Shown: piece after piece, positions 1 to 9,141 of the stretch
Position numbering within the stretch: the first letter of the stretch is position 1
Layout of the letters: every line of letters begins with the position of its first letter
NCBI RefSeq assembly: GCF_003076635.1
Contig: NZ_QDKG01000002.1
Coordinates: 556,077 to 620,076, forward strand
Length of the DNA: 64,000 bases
Source: Sphingobacterium corticibacter
GTDB taxonomy: Bacteria; Bacteroidota; Bacteroidia; Sphingobacteriales; Sphingobacteriaceae
Reading direction: 5' to 3'
Notes under the pieces: generated by a model
Seen by the model: the letters and a program-made list of their open reading frames with translations, nothing else
What the model was told of the DNA's origin: nothing
Databases searched by the model: none
Made by a program: the position numbers and the translations under genes

Positions 1-888
1 TTTCAAATCATTCTCTACGTTAAACTGCCCTTTGGCATACAGTTTTGAAAGCACATTATACGCCTCCAATTTACGATTCGTGCCCATCAATGATTTGTAG
101 TACACGTTTGATAAGCCGTCCGCTTGTTCAGGCGCAACCGCCATCGCTTTCTCAATAAGATCCAACGCTTCGGCGTACTCTCCTCGGTTTACCAAGATAC
201 CCACGTACGCAGACATAGAGCTCGCATAACCCATGGCAGCAAATTTGGCTTTATTATCCTTTTGCTCTTCGGGCAGGCTAATATAATAATAAGCGTCGTC
301 CATCGCGACCTTCAATAGCGGTGCTGCGGAAACTGTGTCGCCAGCCGCTAATAAAGTTTGTCCGACAGGCAGATAACCGTTTCCACGCCAAAAACGCTCG
401 TGCATCTGCTCCAGATATTGAATGGCTTGCGTGGGTTTTTCTTCTTTGGCAAAAGTTCCCGCCAAATTAGCGAGCACATAATCGTACGTGAGCTCCTGCT
501 CTGGGAAGTTTTTCACCGGCCATTTTTTGACCAACTCTTTATATGCCTTTTCTTTCGCGGCACTACCTTCGGCCTCATAAAATACCTCGGTAATGTATGT
601 ATCTCTAGTCAGACTGCCTTTTGGAAATTTCTTTGTAGCCGTCTTCGTTACGGCCTCCATCTTATCCTCGTGGCCGAGTGTACGAAGGATGTTGATCGTC
701 ATGCGGTAATCTTCTTCGGCCTTCAAGTTTTTGACGTCGCTAAACAAAGCATTCGCTAAGGAATCCTTCTGTTCTAGTGTGCCGTTTTCCAAGACACCGA
801 GATTTTTTTGGTACAAGTTTTCTGGCTGCTGCTGCGCGTAACTAAAAGTTGCGGTGAGGAGCATAGCCATCAATAATTTAGTTTTCAT
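1..888 (-). CDS. Secreted repeat (TPR-like) protein, partial, C-terminus outside the window
   Basis: Reading the minus strand from an ATG at 888 gives an open frame that runs off the left edge, so only about the first 296 residues are visible. It opens with a signal peptide (MKTKLLMAMLLTATFSYA, then Gln-rich). The rest is helical and charged, with pairs of helices that look like TPR units, for example the stretch around YAEALDLIEKAMAVAPEQA. It begins 35 nt after the susD stop and is probably the last known gene of the SusCD operon. Proteins in this position in Bacteroidota often have a TPR-like N-terminal half and a thioredoxin/TlpA domain at the C-terminus. That part is not visible, so the function is left open. 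Confidence 0.7.
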   Translation of the reverse strand, partial: MKTKLLMAMLLTATFSYAQQQPENLYQKNLGVLENGTLEQKDSLANALFSDVKNLKAEEDYRMTINILRTLGHEDKMEAVTKTATKKFPKGSLTRDTYITEVFYEAEGSAAKEKAYKELVKKWPVKNFPEQELTYDYVLANLAGTFAKEEKPTQAIQYLEQMHERFWRGNGYLPVGQTLLAAGDTVSAAPLLKVAMDDAYYYISLPEEQKDNKAKFAAMGYASSMSAYVGILVNRGEYAEALDLIEKAMAVAPEQADGLSNVYYKSLMGTNRKLEAYNVLSKLYAKGQFNVENDLK

Positions 889-922
889 ATTGTATATGTT
901 TTTATGGTTGACGTATGTAATG

Positions 923-2296
923 TTAGTTTTCGTAGCCTGCGTTTTGAGTCAGGTTATTATTTAAGAGGATTTGTGCGTTTGGAATCGGGAAAAGCACATC
1001 CGTAGCCTGCCAGTTCGCCTTGATTGGCGATAAGACTGCTGTCGCCCGATTGGTGCGTTTTAAATCAAACCAACGATGTCCAAGCTCCCCGAAAAACTCA
1101 TGCAAGCGTTCCGTTTCGATTGCCGTTAGCAGTTGTGTCTGCGTGAGCGATGCAGATAGTCCAGCCAATCCCGCACGCGTACGAATAGCATCCACATCTT
1201 CCTTCGCGCCAGAAAGATTGTTGCGGTTAGCACGAGCTTCGGCACGGATGAGGTACTGTTCTGCCAAGCGCAGTACAATATGGTATTCATTGCCGGTTCC
1301 GGACGAAACTTTATACTTTGTAATAGCATAATAAGCTTTGCCAGAGACAGTTTTTGGAGCGGTCCAGTTGGTTTTGCGCGAATCTACCGTCGGAGTTGTC
1401 TCAAAGCTATTGTATGCGGCATCTGGTAGCGTATAGGCTGGGATTACATTGGCCACGGTAATGTATGTTGCTCCGAATGTGGTGACACCATTTAGGTTGG
1501 CAATTTGGAAAATCACCTCGTTACTGGTGTTGGTGAAGTTACTCGTTGTTGCAGGAAGGCCATACTCCGTAGCCTGCAGCACTTTTGTAGCTTGAGATTC
1601 GGCTTTTTCCCAGTCATTTCGGTAGAGGTAAACGCGTGCCAATAGGGCACTAGCGGCATGCTTATTTACGCGTGCTCGGAATGTGCCTTCATAGGCAGTT
1701 GGTAGTTTACTTTCGGCGTCAGTCAGGTCAGCAATAATCTGTGTGTATACTTGATCGGCAGGCGTTCTTGCTAAAGAAGCTTGATCAAACACTTCCAAGT
1801 CGCTTAACACATGCAAAGGAACATCGCCATATAAATTGACCAGATACAGATAGGTATATGCACGCATAAATTTGGCTTCTCCCAAAAGTTGGTCTTTCAC
1901 GGCCGGTGTTAATGTAGTAGATCGTTCTAAGCCAAAGATCGCGTTGTTGGTGTTCTTAACCAGTTGGTACAGACTTCCCCACAAGTTGTTGACAAAGCTA
2001 TTGGTATTCAACAATCCATTGTTGGCAAACTCCAATAAACCAGCATCGGCGGCGTTATATTGCAAATCATCGGCAGCCATTCCCGAATAGAAGGTAGTAG
2101 TACCTAGGTTGCCAATACCGGAAACATACAGACCGAGAACTACGCTTCGAGCGGAAGCATCGGTGCGAAAGGCATCATCTAAAAGTACTTGAGTTGGCGG
2201 TGCGCCCAGCTCCACAAATTTCTCACAAGATGTAGAGAGCAGAGATCCGGCTAGGATCGCGGCAGAAAATATATGTTTATTAAAAATAGTTTTCAT
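923..2296 (-). CDS. SusD/RagB-family outer-membrane nutrient-binding lipoprotein
   Basis: 457 residues. The N-terminus is a lipoprotein signal ending LLSTSC, with Cys24 as the likely lipidated residue followed by EKF. The body is the alpha-helical SusD fold, with TPR-like helices such as AKFMRAYTYLYLVNLYGDVPL near residues 145-165 and the typical C-terminal RWFDLKRTNRA and LFPIPNAQILLNN segments. SusD proteins sit on the cell surface as a lid over the SusC transporter and capture the substrate. The gene starts 8 nt after the susC stop, so the two are co-transcribed. Sequence alone does not show the substrate; no glycoside hydrolase or peptidase lies beside it in the window. Confidence 0.95.
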   Translation of the reverse strand: MKTIFNKHIFSAAILAGSLLSTSCEKFVELGAPPTQVLLDDAFRTDASARSVVLGLYVSGIGNLGTTTFYSGMAADDLQYNAADAGLLEFANNGLLNTNSFVNNLWGSLYQLVKNTNNAIFGLERSTTLTPAVKDQLLGEAKFMRAYTYLYLVNLYGDVPLHVLSDLEVFDQASLARTPADQVYTQIIADLTDAESKLPTAYEGTFRARVNKHAASALLARVYLYRNDWEKAESQATKVLQATEYGLPATTSNFTNTSNEVIFQIANLNGVTTFGATYITVANVIPAYTLPDAAYNSFETTPTVDSRKTNWTAPKTVSGKAYYAITKYKVSSGTGNEYHIVLRLAEQYLIRAEARANRNNLSGAKEDVDAIRTRAGLAGLSASLTQTQLLTAIETERLHEFFGELGHRWFDLKRTNRATAVLSPIKANWQATDVLFPIPNAQILLNNNLTQNAGYEN

Positions 2297-2304
2297 GACG
2301 GTAA

Positions 2305-5300
2305 TTAAAATTGACAGTTAAATCCAAAAACGATAGTTCTGAGCGGTGGTAGAACCTGCCCGATAGTTCCGGTTCCCAATCCCGATGGTCCACCTTGCAC
2401 TGTAGTTTCGGTATCGAGCACATACTTGTTTTTTGCCCAAGTAAACAAGTTTTGTCCCTGTGCGAAGATGTTGACATTCGACATCTTTGTGCTGGATAGC
2501 CAACTGGCTGGCAAGCGATACGATAAGTTGACAGAGCGAAGTTTGATGTAAGAGGCATCGCCATACACCGCATTCGAATTCGTATATTGATTGTACGAGG
2601 TATACACGGGATTGCCAGCCGTAGTCGTGGCAGCTGGAATATCTGAACTACTATTTTCTGGTGTCCAGCGGCCTAGCCAGTATTCATTCTGATTTACCAT
2701 GGCACCTGGTCTGGTATTCAATATTTTGGTCACGCCAAAACGGTGGTTAAACTGGAAAAATACACCGAGTTCAAATCCTTTGTACGTAAACGTGTTGTTG
2801 AACCCACCATAGAATGGTGTTCCTAAATCAGCAACATAACGGTCATCTAAATTAATCACCCCGTCTCCATTACGATCTTCATACATCGCAGCGCCGGTAG
2901 TAGGATTCACACCTTGGTAGTTATACAAACGAACTAAGTTAATGGGTTCGCCAACGATGAAGCTGCTGGCGAAGAAAGATTGCTCAATATTTGGAAATTC
3001 GAGCAACTTATTCCGGAAGAAGGTGAAGTTGGTCGAGGTCTTCCAAGAGAAATTTTGGCTTTCGATGTTCGTCGTGTTTAATTCCAGCTCCAATCCCGTG
3101 TTTTGTATTACTGCTGGCAAATTGGAGGTGTAACTGTTGTAGCCGACTTGTGTAGGCAAACCTGCCGAGGTGATCTGATCGCCAGATCTGTTTCTAAAAT
3201 AGTTTGCTGTGAATAAGATGCGATCTTTTAGGAAACCCAGGTCTAATGCAAATTCCAGTTTCTTTGTGGTTTCCCATTGGATAAACTCATTCGGTAAAGT
3301 CACCAAGTTCATCGTGGCATTGCCCAGATAAGCTTGCGAGGAAGAATACAATTGTAGATAGATGTAATTTGATATTTGATCATTACCCGTCGTTCCAAAA
3401 CTTCCGCGGAGCTTACCGAAACTCAGAAAGTCGACATTATCGGCTACAAAATCTTCTTTCGAGAATATCCAGCCCATACCAACGGCACCAAAATTTCCGA
3501 AGCGATTTTTAGGGCCAAAGCGTGAAGATCCATCGCGACGGAAAGTACCATTAAAGAGGTATTTCTCTTTCCAGTCGTAGTTTAGCTTACCAAATACCGC
3601 ATTGTACTTGTACATCACCAAGTTGTTGCTTGCTGTAAATAAGCCTGCAGCACTCAATGAGCCCAAAAGGGCATCATTACTATAGTTCGATCCATTCGTG
3701 GTTTGCGTTGCCGAAGAGTTCTGTTGGAAACTCGTTCCCAATAAGGCAGTCAAATTTCCGTCTCCAATCACTTTGTTATAATTCAAAGTCGGTTCGATGA
3801 TCCAGTTCTGCGCTTTGGTATTTGAAAAGGACGAAGACCCCAGTGTCGTTGCTACCGTATTATTTAAACTCGTGGAAGGCGTTTGATTATTTTGTTGCAA
3901 TTGCGTGATGGTATAACCAAAATTTGCTTTGGCAACTAAACCCGGAGTAATGTTGTAGCTTAAGTTTGCATTTGAAATCAAGTTGTTGGTTTTGCCAATG
4001 TATTTGCGATCCAGTAATGCAATGGGATTGTTAATACCAAATGAGGAAGGCAACCAGTGGTAGGTGCCATTTTCATTGTATATCGGGTAATTTGGTGGCA
4101 AATTGTAGAAAGAAGATACATCTGAGCTCGGCATATCCGTCATGTCATTGGCATAACTTACCGAGAAAGCTGCATTGAATCTTCCATCGCTAGATTTATG
4201 ATCTAGATTTAGGCGAGAGGTAAAACGACTGTTCTTACTATCACCGTAGAATACCGTGCTTTCCCTTCTGTATCCCGAGTTGAAGAAGAAGCGCGTGTAT
4301 TCATTTCCGCCTGATAGATTGGCTTGTGCATCGGTAATATGTCCGGTATTTCCTATCAACAATTTCTGCCAATCCGTTGCGGCATTTTGATCCCATACGG
4401 TCAGATCCGGTGCATTGGCTGTCGTGGGTGTTATACCATCATTCGCAAAAGCCTCTTTCCGTAAAGCCAAGTAATCCGGCAAGTTCAGCATCGGAATAAA
4501 GCGATTTACTTCCGTAAGACCTGTGTTGAAATTAACCCCCACTCGCGTACGACCTGCAATACCTTTCTTCGTGGTAATCAAGACGACACCGTTGGCTCCG
4601 CGACTACCATAAATAGCGGTAGCATCGGCATCTTTCAAAATGTCAATCCGTTCAATATCGGACGGGTTAATCATGTTGAATGGACTTAATCCGCCTGATG
4701 CGCCTGAAATACCAAATGCGTTGAGATTATCTGTTGCTGGTGCGCCACCGTTGAAGTTGGTGAAAGGTACACCATCCACGACATAAAGTGGTATGGATCC
4801 AGAAGTCGTACCGCTTAGCGACGCCTGATTTCTGATCTGCACTTGAACACCACTGCCCGGTACACCGTTATTTTGTGCTATCAGCACGCCCGGCATTCTG
4901 CCGGAAAGCGCAGCAAGTGGATTACCAACAGGTTGCGTTTCGATATCTTTTGCCGTAATAGACGCGACTGAACCGGTGTTGAGACGACGCGTTGTCGTAC
5001 CATAACCGATAACGACGACTTCCTCCAAACTTCCTTTTTCGGGGATAAGTTTGATAGGAGTATTTGATTTCGGTAGATCTTTCGCGGGGATTTCCAATTT
5101 TTGATAACCAATAAAGGAGAATATCAGGGTAAGGTTATCTCCTTCGAGCAACATCCCCCAATGCCCGTTGGCATCTGTCGCGGTACTCGTTTGCACGTTG
5201 CGGTAATCCAATTTCTGGTAATTTTTGACCACAATGCTAACGCCTGCTAATGGTTCGCCGACTTCGTTGACCACTTGTCCGGCAACGCGCGTTTTTGGTT

Positions 5301-5634
5301 GGGCATTTTCGCGGATGGAGATGATATCATTATTCATCACTTGCCAAGTCAGGTTGCTTCCTTCCAAAGATTTACTCAGAATCTCTTTGACCGTCAATTG
5401 CTTTCCGACTAAGTTAATCGTCTTGTTGGGAAGGCTGTTTTTGCTGTAAAACATTTTGTACTTACTCTGCTCGTTGATAGATGTAAACACATCCTCCAAC
5501 TGTCCATTTCGAATAGAGATGTCCATCTTTTGAGTCTGAGAATAAGCGTATCCTGGCACATGGAGATGTGTTAAGCAGGATAATAGGATGGCGAGCCTCG
5601 CAGTCCTAGTTAGGTTAGGTAGTTTAGTATTCAT
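2305..5634 (-). CDS. SusC/RagA-family TonB-dependent transporter with N-terminal STN signalling domain
   Basis: 1109 residues. Order of parts: signal sequence (1-32), STN (secretin/TonB short N-terminal) domain about 38-108, carboxypeptidase-regulatory-like beta domain about 116-198, a TonB-box-like EEVVVIGYG at 204-212, plug domain about 220-355 containing YVVDGVP and DADATAIYGSRGANGVV, then a long beta-barrel ending in an aromatic residue (CQF). This is the energy-coupled outer-membrane pore of a SusCD pair. The STN domain is the part that contacts a FecR-type anti-sigma in the periplasm, and a fecR-like gene lies 29 nt upstream. Substrate binding is therefore likely to be signalled to the ECF sigma encoded at 6763-7344. 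That signalling route is known for the family and inferred here from domain content and gene order. Confidence 0.95.
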   Translation of the reverse strand: MNTKLPNLTRTARLAILLSCLTHLHVPGYAYSQTQKMDISIRNGQLEDVFTSINEQSKYKMFYSKNSLPNKTINLVGKQLTVKEILSKSLEGSNLTWQVMNNDIISIRENAQPKTRVAGQVVNEVGEPLAGVSIVVKNYQKLDYRNVQTSTATDANGHWGMLLEGDNLTLIFSFIGYQKLEIPAKDLPKSNTPIKLIPEKGSLEEVVVIGYGTTTRRLNTGSVASITAKDIETQPVGNPLAALSGRMPGVLIAQNNGVPGSGVQVQIRNQASLSGTTSGSIPLYVVDGVPFTNFNGGAPATDNLNAFGISGASGGLSPFNMINPSDIERIDILKDADATAIYGSRGANGVVLITTKKGIAGRTRVGVNFNTGLTEVNRFIPMLNLPDYLALRKEAFANDGITPTTANAPDLTVWDQNAATDWQKLLIGNTGHITDAQANLSGGNEYTRFFFNSGYRRESTVFYGDSKNSRFTSRLNLDHKSSDGRFNAAFSVSYANDMTDMPSSDVSSFYNLPPNYPIYNENGTYHWLPSSFGINNPIALLDRKYIGKTNNLISNANLSYNITPGLVAKANFGYTITQLQQNNQTPSTSLNNTVATTLGSSSFSNTKAQNWIIEPTLNYNKVIGDGNLTALLGTSFQQNSSATQTTNGSNYSNDALLGSLSAAGLFTASNNLVMYKYNAVFGKLNYDWKEKYLFNGTFRRDGSSRFGPKNRFGNFGAVGMGWIFSKEDFVADNVDFLSFGKLRGSFGTTGNDQISNYIYLQLYSSSQAYLGNATMNLVTLPNEFIQWETTKKLEFALDLGFLKDRILFTANYFRNRSGDQITSAGLPTQVGYNSYTSNLPAVIQNTGLELELNTTNIESQNFSWKTSTNFTFFRNKLLEFPNIEQSFFASSFIVGEPINLVRLYNYQGVNPTTGAAMYEDRNGDGVINLDDRYVADLGTPFYGGFNNTFTYKGFELGVFFQFNHRFGVTKILNTRPGAMVNQNEYWLGRWTPENSSSDIPAATTTAGNPVYTSYNQYTNSNAVYGDASYIKLRSVNLSYRLPASWLSSTKMSNVNIFAQGQNLFTWAKNKYVLDTETTVQGGPSGLGTGTIGQVLPPLRTIVFGFNCQF

Positions 5635-5663
5635 AAGTTTGTGTAGATGCTATTATTCTTGTG

Positions 5664-6686
5664 TTAAGGCGTCGTGATGCTGATGTTTCCGGCGGTGTCT
5701 TTTTGATAGCGAAATGCCGCTACGGCCTGTAAGCCTTGCAGTATATCGTCCACCGGTTCATTATCGAAGGTGGCGGAATACACCTGATTGGCTACTGCTT
5801 GGTTTTTAATCGTGATTTTTACGCCGTAGATACGTTCTAGTCTGCGAGCAATCTGTGCGAGCGATTCATCCATGATCGTCACCCGTTTGACCATCCATTC
5901 TGTCTCGGTAGCTTGACCATCTTTTTCAGAAATAGCGATGGGTCTAATATTAGTCGCGACGTTAGGGAGTGTGTGCGGTTTATCCTTTTCCCGAATAGAT
6001 TTCATTTCTTCAACAGGTGTATTTTCTAGGACGAATTTCTCTTTCGGTTTTAAGAGGTGTTTTTCCTTTTCTTGTCCTGTTTTCCAAACTTCCACCTGGC
6101 CACGAATAAGCGCCGTTTCGGCCTGTTGATCCTCTTGATAATCTCGTACGTTAAAGGCCGTTCCTAAAACGCGGATTTCCATGCGAGGCGTGTGAATCAA
6201 AAAAGGTTTTTGTTCGTTTCTCGCCACATCAAAATAAGCTTCCCCTATCAGTGTTACTTCTCGCGTTGAGCTGTTTTCGAATGATTTAGGGTAGATCAGC
6301 TTACTTGATCCATTTAAGGTGATTTTCGAGCCATCTTCCAGTATGATTTCCCGCATTTCACCACCTGCCAATTGTAATTCCTCTGTCCTTTTGAAATAGT
6401 TTGTTTGGAGATAGTAGCCTAGAAAAAGTAGCCCGAACAGTAATGTGGCCGCCGCGGCGAAGCGCATTCTGTTTTTGGATGCGCGATAAGGAGAAACCGA
6501 TTTTTTCATGTTGGCTTCCACCGTGGCTAGATTTTCCGCTAACGCTGTATCACTAATATGGTGCTTAGATCGTTGTGCATAATGCAGATAGAAACTGTCT
6601 AGCCAGCGCTTTTCCGCTGCTGTAATAGGCTCTCCACTACGATACCGTTTTAATAGTTGCTCGATATCCTTTTTATCCATGTTCAT
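5664..6686 (-). CDS. FecR-family anti-sigma factor
   Basis: 340 residues. A cytoplasmic N-terminal part (1-70) with the motif AEKRWLDSFY would bind the sigma factor. A single membrane span follows at about 73-92 (AAAATLLFGLLFLGYYL), then the periplasmic FecR domain about 105-205 (LEDGSKITLNGSSKLIYP, GEAYFDVARNEQKPF, VLGTAFNVRDY) and a C-terminal DUF4974-like domain about 268-338 (SLAQIARRLERIYGVKI). It lies between the ECF sigma gene (76 nt upstream) and the SusC gene (29 nt downstream). The protein should hold the sigma inactive until the STN domain of the transporter signals. A second in-frame Met at position 3 is an equally possible start. Confidence 0.93.
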   Translation of the reverse strand: MNMDKKDIEQLLKRYRSGEPITAAEKRWLDSFYLHYAQRSKHHISDTALAENLATVEANMKKSVSPYRASKNRMRFAAAATLLFGLLFLGYYLQTNYFKRTEELQLAGGEMREIILEDGSKITLNGSSKLIYPKSFENSSTREVTLIGEAYFDVARNEQKPFLIHTPRMEIRVLGTAFNVRDYQEDQQAETALIRGQVEVWKTGQEKEKHLLKPKEKFVLENTPVEEMKSIREKDKPHTLPNVATNIRPIAISEKDGQATETEWMVKRVTIMDESLAQIARRLERIYGVKITIKNQAVANQVYSATFDNEPVDDILQGLQAVAAFRYQKDTAGNISITTP

Positions 6687-6762
6687 AGGTTGTCTTTTCC
6701 GGCATTGCTGTCGGTTAGTTATACATATGACGGGGAACTAAAGGAAAGGGAGTACTGTGATA

Positions 6763-7344
6763 TTAAAATAATGTTAAAATAACAGGAATAAGCAGGAAAG
6801 CTAGCTTGGTACGTAGATAGCGTAAGGCATTATGCACTTGTTTTTTTGCCGTTTTCTCTGAGATATGCAGTTTTTCCGCGATTTCTTTGTAGGAAAGCTG
6901 TTGTTCGCGGTTAAGTTCAAAGATTTCTTTGGTTCTATTGGGTAGCTGCTGTTTCTTTTCTTCAATAAGGGCAAAAAGGTCTTTCTCTAAAAGGTGCTCA
7001 TCCGCGAAACAGTTGCCTTCGCTTTGGAAATGTAATAGTTCATCCATATATTTTGCCACTACTTTCTCATGACTAATATGGTCTAATATCCGGTGGCGAA
7101 CAGCCTGATATAAATAGGCGAGTGGCGTGCTATGCACGGTCCATTTCGCGTGCTTAGCCCAAATGCTAAGGAAAACATCTTGGATAATATCGTTACACAG
7201 TTCGGTATCGCCCGTCATGTGATATGCATGGCGATACAGCGCCGTTTTATGCCGAAGAAACAATTCGTCGAAGGCGCGTTGGTCGCCACCGTTGACTAAA
7301 GTCACCAGTGTCATATCATCCAAATCCACCCATCTATTATTCAA
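6763..7344 (-). CDS. ECF-type RNA polymerase sigma factor (FecI-like)
   Basis: 193 residues. Sigma-70 region 2 lies at about 24-92, with the core-binding and -10 recognition helix around AYHMTGDTELCNDIIQDVFLSIW. Region 4 lies at about 135-185, with the helix-turn-helix LSYKEIAEKLHISEKTAKKQVHNALRYL split by the usual turn. Regions 1 and 3 are absent, as in ECF sigmas. The hydrophobic C-terminal tail (LAFLLIPVILTLF) is often seen in Bacteroidota FecI-like sigmas. It is the first gene of the sigma-FecR-SusC-SusD cluster, which it most likely activates. No TAnnTTTG element was found directly upstream. Confidence 0.94.
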   Translation of the reverse strand: MNNRWVDLDDMTLVTLVNGGDQRAFDELFLRHKTALYRHAYHMTGDTELCNDIIQDVFLSIWAKHAKWTVHSTPLAYLYQAVRHRILDHISHEKVVAKYMDELLHFQSEGNCFADEHLLEKDLFALIEEKKQQLPNRTKEIFELNREQQLSYKEIAEKLHISEKTAKKQVHNALRYLRTKLAFLLIPVILTLF

Positions 7345-7740
7345 AACTGTTTCGGTACTAAATATGTTGATTTGATAAATTTAAAAATTATTTACATAAA
7401 TAATGCGAAATGATCACTTAAAGTGCTCTATTGGTTTGTTTTTATTAAAATATGGGTGTGTAATTTATAAATATTTCTTCTGGTTGCGATTTTTCGTTAG
7501 AACGAAATTTAGATATAAAATTTGGGATTAATTGCATTTAACTGCTAAGGGAGGTTTTGTATTGCAAAGGATTTGATCGGGTCAGTAATGCTTAGAACTC
7601 TTCGTTACTAATCTTTTCACGCTATGGACTTCATGTGTGTTTTCTGTAACAGCTAATGCTATCTTTTTATCTTGAAAGCCTAGGCTAATAATTTTATTTT
7701 TCAGTAACTTTAGGATAGTTTTAGTAAGAGAGATGCCATC
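7345..7740. other. AT-rich intergenic region, no gene recognised
   Basis: About 400 bases between the ECF sigma start and the antitoxin start. It is AT-rich with no convincing coding frame. A TAACTTTA at 7705-7712, close to the TAnnTTTG element, is a weak candidate promoter for the antitoxin gene. The minus-strand frame at 7582-7779 overlaps the antitoxin start and reads like chance coding. Confidence 0.5.
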
Positions 7741-7935
7741 ATGGAAATCACGATCAAAATAGATAAGCGTAGCAAGCAAGCAAAAGTATTCTATGAATAT
7801 CTAAAAACGCTTCCCTTCGTAGAGCTTAAAGAACCGCGTTACAATGAAGATACAGAAAAAGCAATAAAAGAGGCTAAATCAGGCAAGTCGACTAAAACCA
7901 ACTTAGAAGAATTCAGGAAAGAGCTTTATTCGTAA
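7741..7935 (+). CDS. Small antitoxin of a YafQ/RelE-type toxin-antitoxin pair
   Basis: 64 residues, starting MEITIKIDKRSKQAKVFYEYL and ending in a charged helix (NLEEFRKELYS). The N-terminal strand plus the motif KTLPFVELKE resembles small Bacteroidota antitoxins that precede YafQ-type toxins. Its stop TAA at 7933-7935 shares its last A with the ATG of the next frame (TAATG). This is translational coupling typical of antitoxin-toxin pairs. It should neutralise the toxin and repress the operon. The frame is intact although the toxin frame is broken. The identification rests mainly on the downstream gene. Confidence 0.7.
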   Translation: MEITIKIDKRSKQAKVFYEYLKTLPFVELKEPRYNEDTEKAIKEAKSGKSTKTNLEEFRKELYS

Positions 7936-8206
7936 TGTATCAACTTGAACAGACCGGGAGGTTTAAAAAGGATGTTATACGTGCTAAAAAACGTGGTTTA
8001 GATATGCGACTTCTTGATGAAGTCGTTACTCATCTAGTTGAAAGAGGTGTGCTTCCAATAAAAATAAACCGCACAAGTTAACGGGAAACTATAAGGGACT
8101 TTGGGAATGTCACATTCAGCCCGATTGGCTATTAGTTTGGGAACAAGATGATGCGATAAGACTTATTACATTGATAAGAAGCGGTACCCACAGTGATTTG
8201 TTTTAA
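7935..8206 (+). pseudogene. YafQ-family mRNA-interferase toxin, broken by a -1 frameshift
   Basis: The frame from ATG 7935 reads MYQLEQTGRFKKDVIRAKKRG and continues LLDEVVTHLVERGVLP, the N-terminal half of a YafQ/RelE-type toxin, then stops at 8079-8081 after 48 residues. From about 8060 the next frame continues the family perfectly: KPHKLTGNYKGLWECHIQPD, then WLLVWEQ and LITLIRSGTHSDLF, stopping at 8204-8206. Adding one base to the A-run at 8060-8064 restores a 90-residue protein, the usual length, including the conserved HIQPDW and GTHSDL motifs. YafQ toxins cut mRNA on the ribosome. The gene is either truly inactivated or carries a homopolymer sequencing error. Confidence 0.88.
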
Positions 8207-8280
8207 TAATTAACACAGAAGTTTCAAGATAATAAAAACCTGCAAAATCAATTTACAGGCTTTTAAAGTTTTAAGCGACA

Positions 8281-9123
8281 TTAAAAATCGATGTCATCCG
8301 CAATATTGCTTCCTTGCTCAGCGGCAAACATAGCTTTGTATTCCTCTTCCTTAGCCTGCTGATATTCGTGATCATCTTGAATTTCGTTGGAGTCAAAATT
8401 CTGATTACGATTGGTCATCCATTCCATGGCTACCGCTTGGAAATCCATCAATGAAATTCCGAATTTATCTTCGATCCATTGCGCTCCGTCCAATCCATAC
8501 GCATACGCGGCTGTGCGCGCTGCGTTAAGTTCAAGGTAGAAGTATTTGTCGGTACGCATTCTGTCCAGATTTTCATTGCTAGCGCTAGGTTCTTTTCCGT
8601 CGGCCAAAGACAAGATTACGGGATGATTAGGTGCGTGCATAAATGCCTCTCCGTACAATGTAGCAACAGTGAATGTCTCATCTTCCTGCATACGTTTTGG
8701 CCATAGCACATTGATTTCTCCCCAAATAGCTTGGTCAATACCGAATGCTGAGAAAAGTGTGTTTTCATCATAATTTGTGATATTCATTGCAATGGCCGCA
8801 TAGTCATTCAGCGAAATACCATGTATTGGTTCTAGGAGTGGATTGCCATCCGTATCACTTTGGCTCACAAATCCAGAAGTGGCATAGCCGCTATATTTCA
8901 GTGAGTTGGCCATTTCAAATTGAATAAAATCATCTTGACCTGTTTCCGGATTCCATTCTTGGTAGATTTGACGTAGGAAATGCCGTTTGTAGCTAGAGCG
9001 GTCACCTTCGTCCCAAGCAGTTCCATCTTGTGCGATCTGTTCGTTCAGTCTTCTTTCCAATTCTTGGTCAAATTGTTCTTCTGTGTAGTGTGTTCCGTGT
9101 AATGTTTTTGGATCTAAAGTCAT
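8281..9123 (-). CDS. Unknown protein with internal duplication, last gene of the SPFH/zinc-ribbon cluster
   Basis: 280 residues, acidic, soluble, no signal peptide or membrane span. The motif GISLNDYAAIAM at 102-113 recurs as GISLMDFQAVAM at 222-233, exactly 120 residues later, which points to an internal duplication. The first copy continues with FGIDQAIWGEINVLW and KRMQEDETFTVATLYGEAF (to about 161); the second copy lies close to the C-terminus and appears truncated. This domain may be the one catalogued as DUF6620, but I cannot confirm that. The gene starts 18 nt after the stop of the zinc-ribbon coiled-coil gene, so it is very likely co-transcribed with it and the SPFH gene. Function unknown; a role in the same membrane-associated assembly is inferred from position only. 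Confidence 0.85.
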   Translation of the reverse strand: MTLDPKTLHGTHYTEEQFDQELERRLNEQIAQDGTAWDEGDRSSYKRHFLRQIYQEWNPETGQDDFIQFEMANSLKYSGYATSGFVSQSDTDGNPLLEPIHGISLNDYAAIAMNITNYDENTLFSAFGIDQAIWGEINVLWPKRMQEDETFTVATLYGEAFMHAPNHPVILSLADGKEPSASNENLDRMRTDKYFYLELNAARTAAYAYGLDGAQWIEDKFGISLMDFQAVAMEWMTNRNQNFDSNEIQDDHEYQQAKEEEYKAMFAAEQGSNIADDIDF

Positions 9124-9141
9124 CTTATTCCATTTTAATTA

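Noticed and set aside
358..759. 133-codon plus-strand frame
   Set aside because: Antisense to the secreted repeat-protein gene, whose signal peptide and reading frame are convincing.
7582..7779. 65-codon minus-strand frame
   Set aside because: It overlaps the antitoxin start on the opposite strand, has no family resemblance and no promoter.
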